DNA of 64,000 nucleotides from Fibrobacter sp. (GTDB lineage Bacteria; Fibrobacterota; Fibrobacteria; Fibrobacterales; Fibrobacteraceae). The notes under the pieces were generated by a model. It ran no database searches. It was not told where the DNA came from and saw nothing but the letters and a program-made list of their open reading frames with translations. The stretch is taken from positions 1 to 64,000 of the forward strand of contig JAKSID010000013.1 in NCBI GenBank assembly GCA_024399035.1. The letters run 5' to 3'. This document shows, piece by piece, positions 52,311-60,430 of the stretch. The position numbers were made by a program, and so were the translations under genes. Within the stretch, counting starts at the first letter, position 1; every line of letters begins with the position of its first letter.

Positions 52311-54746
52311 ATGAAAGTTTCTTTAAGTTGGCTGAAGCGTCATGTGGATCTGCCCGAATCTGTGGCAGAAATCGAAAAGGCACTCACTTCCATCGGTTTG
52401 GAAGTTGAAGGCATCGAAGAACCGGGCAAGGTTTACGACAAGCTGGTGGTGGCAAAGGTCCTCACCTGCGAAAACCATCCGGATAGCGACCACCTCCACA
52501 TCACTACCGTCAATAACGGCACTGAAACCATCCAGATTGTTTGCGGCGCTCCCAACGTTGCCGCCGGCCAGACCGTGGTTCTCGCTCCTATCGGTGCAGA
52601 ACTTCCCATGAGCGACGGCACCGTCCTCAAGATGAAGAAGTCCAAGATCCGCGGAGTGGAAAGCTTCGGCATGATCTGCGCCGAAGACGAAATCGGTCTT
52701 TCTGACGACCACGGTGGAATCATGGTTCTCGACGACTCCATCCCGGCCGGAACTCCTTTTGTAAGCCTGGGCATGTACGACGTCTGCTTCGAGCTGAACG
52801 TGACCCCCAACCGCCCGGACGCACTTTGCCACCGCGGTGTTGCCCGCGAACTGGCCGCCAAGTTTAACCGCCCCCTGAAGCCTCTCACCTACAACCTGGT
52901 AGAAGAAGCCGACGCAGCCTCCTCCGCAGTTTCCATGGAAGTGGTTCCCGGTTGCGGTTGCTCCCGCTACACCGCCCGCGTCATCAAGGGCGTTGAAGTC
53001 AAGCAGAGCCCCAGCTGGCTGGCCAAGCTCCTCCACACCGTCGGCATGAACTCCATCAACAACGTTGTGGACGTTACCAACTTTATCCTCATGGACGTAG
53101 GTCAGCCTCTCCATAGCTTCGACATGGACCAGCTGAAGGGTTCCATGATCAAGGTCCGCCGCGCTGTGAAGGGCGAAAAGATCCAGACCATCGACCACAC
53201 CGACCACGAACTGACCGAAGCTGAACTGGTCATTTGCGATGGCGACCGTCCCGTAGCCGTAGCCGGCACCATGGGCGGCGTAGAATCCGAAATTGTGGAC
53301 ACCACCAAGAACGTTCTCTTGGAAAGCGCCTACTTCAACCCCACCATCGTCCGTAAGCAGGCAAAGCGTCTGGGCATCGGCTCCGACTCCAGCTACCGCT
53401 TCGAACGTGGCATCGACACCACCACCCAGGACGAATACAGCAAGTACGCTTGCGCCATGATCCAGGAAGTGGCTGGCGGCAAGGTCCTGAAGGGTTGCGT
53501 GGAATACACCGGCGAAGACCACCAGAAGGAACTGACCAAGATCGACCTCCGTGTTTCCCGCGTCGCAAAGATCATCGGCATGGACATCGCTGCCGACGTG
53601 ATCCGCAAGCACCTCACCAGCATCAACCTGAAGCTGGCTGCAGAGAACGGCGAAACCATGACCTTCGAAATTCCGGGCAACCGTCCGGACCTGGAACGTG
53701 AAGTGGACCTGATTGAAGAAGTGGCACGTCTCGTGGGCTTCGACAACATCCCCTACACCATGCCCAAGTTCACCATGCAGCCCAACGAACTGCCGGCTGT
53801 AGAAGTGATGAACCGCAAGATCCGCAGAACCCTTTCTGCTATGGGCCTCCATGAATGCTTGAACCTGCGCTTTACCAGCAAGGCTCGCACCGAGGCTCTC
53901 TTTGGCGCAGAATCTGACGACCGCCGCTCCAAGCCGGCTCTCCTCCTGAATCCCCTGTCCGAAGAACTGGGTGCCGTTCCCACCAGCCTTTTGCCCAACT
54001 TGCTGAAGAACGTTGCCGAAAACGAAAAGAACCGTCCGGGTTCCGTTCGTTTGTTCGAAGTGGCTAAGGGTCAGTTCAAGCGTGAACGTGCAGACGTCCG
54101 CGACAACGGCTTTGACGAATCCAACCTGTTGGCAATGGTTGTGGCAGGCGCATTCGACGTGAACCCGCTGAACGACAAGCCCGCACAGATTGACTTCGCA
54201 GCATTCAAGGGCCTGGTTCAGACTCTCTTCAAGCGCTGCGGTATCGTGGTTGATTTCCGCGTTCCTGAAAAGGCCGAAATCTTTATGCATCCGGGTAAGC
54301 AGACTGAAATCGTCTGCGGCAAGACAGTTCTCGGCACCATGGGCGCCCTGCACCCCTCCGTTGCAAAGGAATTCGACATCGGTTACGAAACCTATGTAAT
54401 GGAAGCCGATCTGGACAAGATGATTGTGGCAAGCCAGAAGAAGATTACCTTCCAGGCATTCAGCCGTCAGGTTCCCTCCAGCCGCGACATTTCCATTGAA
54501 GTGGACAAGGGTATGACTCACGAAGAAATCATCGCCCGCATCAAGGGTCTCAACCCCAAGAACCTTGCAAAGATTGCCCTCAAGAGCATCTACGAAGGCG
54601 ACAAGATCGAAGCCGGCAAGAAGAACCTGGTTTACAGCTTGGTCTACCAGGCTATGGACCGCACCTTGACCGACGACGAAGTCAGCAAGGCACACAACAA
54701 GCTTCGCGACAAGCTGGTTGCAAACGGCGACATCACCCTGCGCTAA
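52311..54746 (+). CDS. pheT: phenylalanyl-tRNA synthetase beta subunit
   Basis: An 811-residue beta subunit of normal length. The EMAP-like tRNA-binding domain spans about 40-150 (KVLTCENHPDSDHLHITTV), B3/4 editing about 210-390 (NNVVDVTNFILMD, YRFERGID), B5 about 405-480 and the anticodon-binding FDX-ACB domain about 718-811 (FSRQVPSSRDISIEV). It works with PheS, which is not in the window. The Shine-Dalgarno is AAAAGGAT. Confidence 0.96.
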   Translation: MKVSLSWLKRHVDLPESVAEIEKALTSIGLEVEGIEEPGKVYDKLVVAKVLTCENHPDSDHLHITTVNNGTETIQIVCGAPNVAAGQTVVLAPIGAELPMSDGTVLKMKKSKIRGVESFGMICAEDEIGLSDDHGGIMVLDDSIPAGTPFVSLGMYDVCFELNVTPNRPDALCHRGVARELAAKFNRPLKPLTYNLVEEADAASSAVSMEVVPGCGCSRYTARVIKGVEVKQSPSWLAKLLHTVGMNSINNVVDVTNFILMDVGQPLHSFDMDQLKGSMIKVRRAVKGEKIQTIDHTDHELTEAELVICDGDRPVAVAGTMGGVESEIVDTTKNVLLESAYFNPTIVRKQAKRLGIGSDSSYRFERGIDTTTQDEYSKYACAMIQEVAGGKVLKGCVEYTGEDHQKELTKIDLRVSRVAKIIGMDIAADVIRKHLTSINLKLAAENGETMTFEIPGNRPDLEREVDLIEEVARLVGFDNIPYTMPKFTMQPNELPAVEVMNRKIRRTLSAMGLHECLNLRFTSKARTEALFGAESDDRRSKPALLLNPLSEELGAVPTSLLPNLLKNVAENEKNRPGSVRLFEVAKGQFKRERADVRDNGFDESNLLAMVVAGAFDVNPLNDKPAQIDFAAFKGLVQTLFKRCGIVVDFRVPEKAEIFMHPGKQTEIVCGKTVLGTMGALHPSVAKEFDIGYETYVMEADLDKMIVASQKKITFQAFSRQVPSSRDISIEVDKGMTHEEIIARIKGLNPKNLAKIALKSIYEGDKIEAGKKNLVYSLVYQAMDRTLTDDEVSKAHNKLRDKLVANGDITLR

Positions 54747-54754
54747 TTTTGCAT

Positions 54755-54781
54755 TGTCATCCCGAGCTCCGTCCCGGGATC
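54755..54781. repeat. palindromic ATGACA-end repeat downstream of pheT
   Basis: TGTCATCCCGAGCTCC pairs imperfectly with CCCGGGAT. It lies between the pheT stop and its terminator. Confidence 0.75.
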
Positions 54782-54793
54782 GCCCAAAACATT

Positions 54794-54828
54794 AAAGCCC
54801 CGCAGTCCATAAACTGCGAGGCTTTTTT
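54794..54828 (+). terminator. rho-independent terminator after pheT
   Basis: AAAGCC and CGCAGT pair with ACTGCG and GGCTTT around one mismatch, followed by TTTT. Confidence 0.88.
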
Positions 54829-54868
54829 CATATTTCAAATTCGTACAGACTCTTCGGGAATATTAAGC

Positions 54869-55022
54869 CGTTAGTCGTATGCGAGGGGTATTTTTTTTAA
54901 AGCCTAGGTATGTTGAATTGGAGCGAGTCCGCCGAAGGCGGGTGACCGAGCAAAGCGAGGGAGCCGAGCGGAAAGACAATATACCAGGCGCTAAATCGTC
55001 CCTACGTTCTATCCGACTAACG
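54869..55022. other. gap after pheT: GC-rich repeat and a flanking 9-bp inverted repeat
   Basis: No gene is seen between the pheT terminator and 55009. The stretch 54921-54972 is purine/GC-rich, with a CCGCC-GAA-GGCGG hairpin (54929-54941) and several CGAG units. CGTTAGTCG at 54869-54877 is inverted at 55014-55022, which reaches into the end of the next gene. A nine-base match could be chance. Confidence 0.4.
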
Positions 55023-55389
55023 CGGTCTTCACCTGCTGAATGAAGCTCATTTCCTCAGGAGAAACATTCGTCTCGTTTCCGTCTTCCCTAGAGGCACCGG
55101 CAACACGGAGCATAGCTTCCAGAACCTTGCCCTTGAACTCGTCGGATTCATCCTTCAAGGCATTCACACAAGCGGTGGTACGTTCCTTAGCATTGATATA
55201 GCAGCCATAGGTGCTATTAAATTCTTCCCAACTGACGTCCGGGGTCAGTTCATCGTGAATCTTGTCCAGTTCATCACTTTCAGCTTCTGTAGCAGAAGAA
55301 GAACCAGGCAACAGCTTTTCATTTTCAGTTTCATGGAAAAGGCAAGCCACCTGCCAGGAAAGGACCAGAAGAGCAAGATTCGGATTCAT
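55009..55389 (-). CDS. small protein with possible TerB-like helical domain
   Basis: 126 residues. A hydrophobic start (LALLVLSWQVACLF) is followed by an acidic stretch. The C-terminal KGKVLEAMLRVAGASREDGNETNVSPEEMSFIQQV (read in parts) resembles the TerB/tellurite-resistance-like helical bundle, where an acidic DGN-type loop precedes SxEE. The match is weak. GAGGTATAA lies before the ATG, and a TATCTTTA box at 55412-55419 is a candidate promoter. Function unknown. Confidence 0.5.
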   Translation of the reverse strand: MNPNLALLVLSWQVACLFHETENEKLLPGSSSATEAESDELDKIHDELTPDVSWEEFNSTYGCYINAKERTTACVNALKDESDEFKGKVLEAMLRVAGASREDGNETNVSPEEMSFIQQVKTALVG

Positions 55390-55472
55390 TTATACCTCGT
55401 ATTGTTTTTTGTAAAGATACATAAAAACAAAGCAAAACGTCAGTCACGAAAACAAAACTCTTATTTGTCCAG

Positions 55473-56315
55473 CTATTTCTTTAGACATCGAACAGAAATT
55501 CCATCACCAGCTCTAGATGACTCAATTCCGTTACCGAGGAAAGACAATGAAAAACTGTTTCCCAATGACAGTATATTGACGTTGGTGCCCCCAAAAAAAC
55601 CGTCCGACGACGTAGACGACCAAAAATAAGTATATTCTCCCAAGCCATAATAATCTATACGTACCGGTGTAAATGTTCCGTTGAATTCTGTATATCCAGA
55701 AGGCAGAGCGGAGAATCCAAAGGTATCGTAAAGATTGCTCCAAACCGAAGCCTTTAGATGTTCGCGAGCATCTTCAATACCTTCAATCAACGGCTCAAGA
55801 TTTTGCTTTTTTTGAGCAACAATCTTATCAACAGAATCCTGGACAAAAGCAATCAAAATTTCAAAATCCTGCTTTTGAGGCAAGCGCCAGCCTGAAGGGC
55901 AAATTCCCTGAACGGTTCCATTTGCAGCGCATACGCCGCCATCACCACAGCCGCGACCCTTTCCATCGTTCAACAATAAGCCAGCACTATCCATTGCGGC
56001 ACTCCATGCGTAAAATCGGCCATAAATTTCGCAATTCGCAGGATCATCATTGTAACAGAAACTGGATGAATCAATTTCCGCAGTTGGCTGCAGGTAAGCG
56101 TAGTTCAAATTTTCGGCCATCCATGTTTGAGTACCGATGGTCACAGTCTTGTATCTATGACCATCACGACTATCCACAAGGAAACCCGCAGCCCCCTCAA
56201 TCGAATTATTGGCAGAGCCGCCACCAACAGGATTATTTGTTGAATCTTCGCTACCGCAGGCAATAAGAAGTGCGGCCACAGACACAAATAAAGACAACTT
56301 TTTGATATTTTTCAT
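55473..56315 (-). CDS. FISUMP-domain lipoprotein
   Basis: A 280-residue lipoprotein (lipobox LLIAC). The domain follows directly: DGHRYKTVTIGTQTWMAENL, CEIYGRFYAWSAAMD, GICPSGWRLPQKQDFE, FGFSALPSGYTEFNG, YFWSSTSS, GDGISVRCLKK. It is a paralog of 22963-23910 but lacks the long Ser linker and has a helical insertion (about 150-180). Its ligand is unknown. Confidence 0.88.
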   Translation of the reverse strand: MKNIKKLSLFVSVAALLIACGSEDSTNNPVGGGSANNSIEGAAGFLVDSRDGHRYKTVTIGTQTWMAENLNYAYLQPTAEIDSSSFCYNDDPANCEIYGRFYAWSAAMDSAGLLLNDGKGRGCGDGGVCAANGTVQGICPSGWRLPQKQDFEILIAFVQDSVDKIVAQKKQNLEPLIEGIEDAREHLKASVWSNLYDTFGFSALPSGYTEFNGTFTPVRIDYYGLGEYTYFWSSTSSDGFFGGTNVNILSLGNSFSLSFLGNGIESSRAGDGISVRCLKK

Positions 56316-56337
56316 AGTTTCATCCCTTAAAAAAAAA

Positions 56338-56868
56338 TTACACCAAATTAAAATGTTTCCTTACAAACTGAGCAACGACATTTGTAGGATACACCGGGTT
56401 CCCGCCTAACGAAGAATGAACATATACACATCTAGGATAAGTTCGGCATTGCTTCATATTATTCTGCAAATTGTCCTCAAGCAATACAGACGCAGTAATC
56501 GTCCATCCCTGTTTTTGAAAAGTACGAATATAATCGACAGCCTTACTTGTACACTTACAAGAAGAAACCTTTTGCAAAGGAACGATGATTTTGTCTGGAC
56601 AATTGGGTGAATTTGCTACAAGCTTTACAAACTCGTCGGGATCAATGTCCATTTCTTGAAGAGAACAATAACCCAACAAACCGACATCCTCGTCTTTCTG
56701 ATTAGAAAAACGAAGCTTGCGAATTTGAAACTTACCCAACGATTTACTATGCGCAAAACCTTTAGGGAAGCCTCCAATATGGCGAATAACGCTAGACTTC
56801 CCCATGTTGGAATTTCCAATTACAACAAGAAGTTTAATATTTCTGTATTTTGGGGGCCATTGGTTCAT
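56338..56868 (-). CDS. P-loop NTPase of unknown family
   Basis: 176 residues. VVIGNSNMGKSSVIRHIGG (15-33) is a Walker A. No clear Walker B Asp is placed; IIVPLQ (hydrophobic strand) may be its position. Several Cys (CPDK, CKCT) occur. No DNA-binding or membrane segment is seen. Start 56868 is chosen because a strong promoter (TTGACA, 16 nt, TACATTTG) ends 5 nt before it, implying a leaderless transcript; an in-frame upstream start would translate the promoter. Encoded after the PD-(D/E)XK-like gene in AT-rich DNA. Confidence 0.6.
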   Translation of the reverse strand: MNQWPPKYRNIKLLVVIGNSNMGKSSVIRHIGGFPKGFAHSKSLGKFQIRKLRFSNQKDEDVGLLGYCSLQEMDIDPDEFVKLVANSPNCPDKIIVPLQKVSSCKCTSKAVDYIRTFQKQGWTITASVLLEDNLQNNMKQCRTYPRCVYVHSSLGGNPVYPTNVVAQFVRKHFNLV

Positions 56869-56873
56869 CGCAG

Positions 56874-56903
56874 CAAATGTAACCAAAAAAAAACCAATGT
56901 CAA
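56874..56903 (-). promoter_or_regulatory. promoter of the P-loop NTPase gene
   Basis: On the minus strand TTGACA (56898-56903) is 16 nt from TACATTTG (56874-56881), which fits both a sigma-70 -10 and the TAnnTTTG box known from Bacteroidota. The ATG begins 5 nt later. Confidence 0.55.
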
Positions 56904-56946
56904 GTATTTTTACAAAAAAAGCCAAAAAAAGCAAACACAAATGATT

Positions 56947-57930
56947 TTACAGCAAGTATTTTTCAGCAAACAACTGTACCAGGTCGGAACTGAGAGGATC
57001 CACCATGGATTCTGACGTCGTAATCAAGTTGACCCCGGCAAAGTAGCCGTTTGTTGCGTAAGCACGAATTTTGGAATTCATGTTTTGAGCATAGTCAGCA
57101 TCATCAACCAGGCCAAAGTGTTCCCAGATGTATTCCTGACGAGTACGAAGATTCAGGCAGGTAAAATCTGGGTAGAAAACCGCAGTATGATTTTTATCGT
57201 CTTTCGCAATCACAAGCCTACATGGAAACTCATAACGGTAAGGCACGCCTAATCGCGCCAAGGTATTCGCAATGGTCATTTCCGACTTAGACCGCACCCG
57301 TTCCCCTCGGGCAGTAATCAGTAAGGCGTCCTCATTGGAAAAACCTTTTCCCTCGTAAGGAATCGCTAGCCACATCCGGGCGAATTCCTTGTCAGAAAAA
57401 AAAACAGGGCAACTCAGTGCTTGCCTTGCAGAATGCATTTTCTGAAAAACATCGCACACGTTCGCCCTTTCATACGCATCCAGAAATTCGTCGATCGCCG
57501 CCAAAGATTTTTCAGCGGCGTCGCAAACGCGTTCGTCGTAACTTTTCTGCGCCAAGCACCTCGCCAGTCTTTCGTTCGACTGAGGAATGTACGTTCCCCG
57601 CAGTGAGTCGCGACTCGGCGCGGCGCTGTTTTGTGAAGTTCGTTTTTGCACTGCTCGAATTTGTGATGAACAAGTTTGTTTCGTGCAATTTGATGTTTGA
57701 ATTTCACAATTTGGCATGAGCGTTCCCTTTGGTGATTTTTCGCCGTCAACATGAAACCACTGGGGCTTTCCCCGATTCACCGCAATTCGTAAACGCCCTG
57801 CGGGCAGATTTTTCAAAGCCCGACGCTTAAGTTCAAGCAACTTGCACAATTCTTCACGTTTTCGCTGAAGTTCAGGAATAAATAAATCCGGAGTGACCAA
57901 TTCCTTCAATTTATTTTTTGCAAAATTCAT
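56947..57930 (-). CDS. PD-(D/E)XK-like nuclease-fold protein with in-frame palindromic insertion
   Basis: 327 residues. RVRSKSEMTIANTLARLGVPYRYEF, then VFYPDFTCLNLRTRQEYIWEHFG (both read in parts) and ANGYFAG...NLITTSES form a pattern I know from uncharacterised proteins with a restriction-endonuclease-like core (E, D, and ExxW-type residues). Nuclease activity is inferred, not shown. The N-terminal half is helical and charged. Residues about 69-111 are a 43-residue Cys/Ser-rich insertion made by a 129-bp palindromic element bounded by a 7-bp direct repeat. It is AT-rich, with no operon partner other than the P-loop gene 79 nt downstream. Confidence 0.6.
   Translation of the reverse strand: MNFAKNKLKELVTPDLFIPELQRKREELCKLLELKRRALKNLPAGRLRIAVNRGKPQWFHVDGEKSPKGTLMPNCEIQTSNCTKQTCSSQIRAVQKRTSQNSAAPSRDSLRGTYIPQSNERLARCLAQKSYDERVCDAAEKSLAAIDEFLDAYERANVCDVFQKMHSARQALSCPVFFSDKEFARMWLAIPYEGKGFSNEDALLITARGERVRSKSEMTIANTLARLGVPYRYEFPCRLVIAKDDKNHTAVFYPDFTCLNLRTRQEYIWEHFGLVDDADYAQNMNSKIRAYATNGYFAGVNLITTSESMVDPLSSDLVQLFAEKYLL
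57592..57727. repeat. 129-bp palindromic insertion with 7-bp flanking direct repeat, in frame
   Basis: CGTTCCC occurs at 57592-57598 and at 57721-57727, 129 bp apart (43 codons). Inside, TTGTGAAGTTC (57631-57641) pairs with GAATTTCACAA (57699-57709, 10 of 11) and TTGCAC (57646-57651) with GTGCAA (57683-57688). Near the other edge is a perfect GAGTCGCGACTC palindrome (57605-57616). Confidence 0.8.
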
Positions 57931-58545
57931 AGATTCCCTTATAATCTTAACACGCCCCCCCCATCATGAGGGGGTGGCTCAAACCAGGCATCTAACGGTT
58001 TCAAAATGACTCCCCAAAATAGGGGCTTCAAAGCAGGCCCGTGCAATCAAATAAAATATTGGGATATAAAAAAATATAGGGGAAAGCGAATATCCGCATG
58101 TCCTTAAATTCGCCTTTAATATACAAAACCAGAGGCGACAAGACACGCTATAACCTGCGCAAAACAAGAAAATCTTCAAAATGACTGATTAAAACACAAA
58201 TAAGGACCATCACGTCAGTCAACTTTTACTTTATCTGCAATACTAAAATAAAAATAGACTAACCAAAAAACATCATTAGCGTTTTTGGTCAGTCAAAAAT
58301 TTCAATATTACCACCTTCAACGCCAAAAAAAGACGAATTTCACGCTCCGTAACACAATTTTTTGATTAATTTATTCAAAATTAAACTAACCACCACCACA
58401 AAATTCAAGTTTTAGTCAGTCAAATCGCAAAAAAATACTACAAAAAAAACATTCAAATCGCAAAAATCAGCGGATTAGCCTTATCCGCACCAAACTCACT
58501 ACTCAAAACTCACAGCTCTCGGCTTTTTTTTCTATACTTACAGCC
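57931..58545. other. 615-bp AT-rich gap before dnaX with dispersed short repeats
   Basis: No convincing gene is seen. TCAGTCAA occurs at 58215-58222, 58289-58296 and 58416-58423, with an inverted TGACTGA at 58182-58188. TCAAATCGCAAAAA occurs at 58420-58433 and 58453-58466. A C8/G5-rich hairpin-like run lies near 57953-57973. The last 15 bases contain the dnaX -10-like TATACT (58533-58538). Confidence 0.5.
58533..58538 (+). promoter_or_regulatory. candidate -10 box for a leaderless dnaX transcript
   Basis: TATACTTACAG (58533-58543) ends 2 nt before the dnaX ATG; the same 11 bases occur before dus (37668-37678). With the usual 6-7 nt spacing from TATACT the transcript would begin at or next to the ATG. 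No -35 match is evident. Confidence 0.35.
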
Positions 58546-60363
58546 ATGGCATACGTAGCAATGGCCCGAAAGTGGCGTCCGCAGTCTTTCTCTGACATGG
58601 TTGGTCAGGAACATATCGCACAAACCCTTCAGAACGCAATCGAAGGGGGACGTTTGCATCATGCATTCCTGTTTACCGGAACCCGCGGCGTAGGTAAGAC
58701 CACCAGTGCCCGTATCCTTGCCCGTACTTTGAACTGCACCGGCGGCGACCCTCTGCACCCCTGTGGCGAATGCCCCAGCTGTAAGGATTTTGCCAGCGGC
58801 AACCCCATGGACGTGTTCGAAATCGACGCCGCTTCCAATACCGGCGTGGACAACATCCGCGATGTGATCGAACGTGTGCAGTATCCGCCCGTTATCGGCA
58901 AGTACAAGATCTTTATTATCGACGAAGTCCACATGCTCTCTACCGGCGCCTTCAACGCATTGCTGAAGACTCTTGAAGAACCGCCTGAACATGTGATATT
59001 TATCTTCGCCACTACCGAAGTCAACAAGGTGCCCCAGACTATCCTTAGCCGCGTGCAGCGTTTTGACTTCAAGCGCCTCTCTGTGGAACAGGTCCGCAGC
59101 CGCCTCCGCTTTATTTGCGAACAGGAAAACATCAACGCCTCCGACGAAACCCTGGACGTTTTCGCCGAAAAGGCCGATGGTTCCATGCGCGACGGCCTCA
59201 CCTACTTCGACCAGGCATACGCATTTACCGGTAGCGAAATGACCGCAGACGCCGTCCGTAGCGTGCTGGGCATTCCTCCCGTAGAACTTTTCTTTACGTT
59301 GATCAACGCCATCGAAGCCCACGACCTTAAGGCCTGCTTCAAGATGGTGGACGACGCCTGCAAGCGCGGTATCGAATTCACCCCGCTCTTGGATGGTTTC
59401 GGCAAGTTCCTCCGCAATTTGCTGTACACCCGTCTGGACGCCTTCACCCCCGACGTGCTCAACGTTTCCGAAGAACTTTACACCAAGTACAAGAGTTCTG
59501 TACCGGGCCTCAAGAACGGCGACATCCTGCGAATCAGCAAGATGCTCATTGACCTGCAGGCAGCTCTCCGCTACAGCACCAATCCCCGTCTGCTGGTAGA
59601 AACCACCTTCGCCCGAATGGCCTGGCTGGATCACCTGACGGACCTGCGCCGTGCTTTGGCGGCCATCAACGACCCCTCTAAAGCTGCAGCAAGCGCCTCC
59701 GACGAGGCGTTAAAAAAAAAAGTAACTGAAGTCAGCAATATGTTGGACGCCCAGGAAGAAGCCAAGGCGCTCCGGCAGAAGAATGAAAATCCCTTTGCAG
59801 CCATGCAGGAGGGCATTGCTGGCGGTTATGACGCAGGCTATAACGCCGACAGCATCGACACCGTCAATTACGGCAACGCGCCCGCTTATTCCCGCTACGA
59901 AATCGCAGCCGCATGGAATTCTATCAAGGCACGCATCGCCGACGACTTTGACTTTACCTTCTCCGTGGCCCTGAACGACACCGTCCTGGAAACTGGCGAC
60001 CTGCAGGTAACGCCTTTCCCCATTATGCTCACCTACGTGGGCGACACCGCCAACGGCGACAACTGGGGAATCCGCCAGATGGAAGAACACCCGGAGTACC
60101 TGGACCGCCTCAAGCAGATTCTGGAAGACAACCTGCAGACGCCTGTGGTTCTTACAATCCAGTCCCGCGCCTACACCGAAAGCGAACTCCACCAGAAGCG
60201 TCAGGCCCAGCTAAGCCCCTTCGAGCTGGACAAGCAGAACGACTCCGGCATCGCCCGCCTCGTGGACATGTTCAACGCGGAACTCATCTACACCGCCAAG
60301 GTCAAAAAGCAGGTCATCGAAGCACAGACCGACGAGCAGATTCAAGACCAGGAACGGGACTAG
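58546..60363 (+). CDS. dnaX: DNA polymerase III subunits tau and (probably) gamma
   Basis: A 605-residue clamp-loader ATPase. Walker A is GTRGVGKTT (45-53), zinc cysteines C64, C73, C76 and C79, and the Walker B IIDEVHML and SRC-like VPQTILSRVQRF motifs are intact. The tau-specific C-terminus follows from about residue 390. At codons 389-392 (TTA AAA AAA AAA) there are ten consecutive A (59712-59721). A shift of -1 gives Ser-Asn-stop (394 residues) and +1 gives an immediate TAA (392 residues), so either slippage outcome yields a gamma-like product. A GAGG (59704-59707) just upstream may stimulate shifting. ybaB follows in the usual order, 67 nt downstream. No Shine-Dalgarno precedes the ATG. 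Confidence 0.95.
   Translation: MAYVAMARKWRPQSFSDMVGQEHIAQTLQNAIEGGRLHHAFLFTGTRGVGKTTSARILARTLNCTGGDPLHPCGECPSCKDFASGNPMDVFEIDAASNTGVDNIRDVIERVQYPPVIGKYKIFIIDEVHMLSTGAFNALLKTLEEPPEHVIFIFATTEVNKVPQTILSRVQRFDFKRLSVEQVRSRLRFICEQENINASDETLDVFAEKADGSMRDGLTYFDQAYAFTGSEMTADAVRSVLGIPPVELFFTLINAIEAHDLKACFKMVDDACKRGIEFTPLLDGFGKFLRNLLYTRLDAFTPDVLNVSEELYTKYKSSVPGLKNGDILRISKMLIDLQAALRYSTNPRLLVETTFARMAWLDHLTDLRRALAAINDPSKAAASASDEALKKKVTEVSNMLDAQEEAKALRQKNENPFAAMQEGIAGGYDAGYNADSIDTVNYGNAPAYSRYEIAAAWNSIKARIADDFDFTFSVALNDTVLETGDLQVTPFPIMLTYVGDTANGDNWGIRQMEEHPEYLDRLKQILEDNLQTPVVLTIQSRAYTESELHQKRQAQLSPFELDKQNDSGIARLVDMFNAELIYTAKVKKQVIEAQTDEQIQDQERD
59704..59729 (+). promoter_or_regulatory. candidate programmed frameshift / slippage site in dnaX
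   Basis: A run of ten A (59712-59721) in frame TTA AAA AAA AAA GTA. Stop codons for the other two frames lie at 59727-59729 (-1, TGA) and 59723-59725 (+1, TAA). A GAGG lies 4 nt before the run. No robust downstream hairpin is evident, which favours transcriptional or ribosomal slippage on the homopolymer alone. Confidence 0.65.
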
Positions 60364-60430
60364 CCACCCTGGAAATCGACAAATTTTATAAGTTTAAGTA
60401 GAAAAACCAAAAATCAAAGGAATAAATCTT

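Noticed and set aside
52323..54695. A long open frame opposite pheT
   Set aside because: It is a shadow of strongly biased codons in pheT; PheT is full length with all domains.
54840..55010. Structured RNA gene (tmRNA or similar) in the gap after pheT
   Set aside because: No tRNA-like ends, tag frame or long-range pairing could be found.
58225..58490. TTATCTGCA and TTATCCGCA as DnaA boxes, suggesting an origin
   Set aside because: Each has a mismatch to TTATNCACA, only two occur, and dnaA, dnaN or gyrB are not adjacent.
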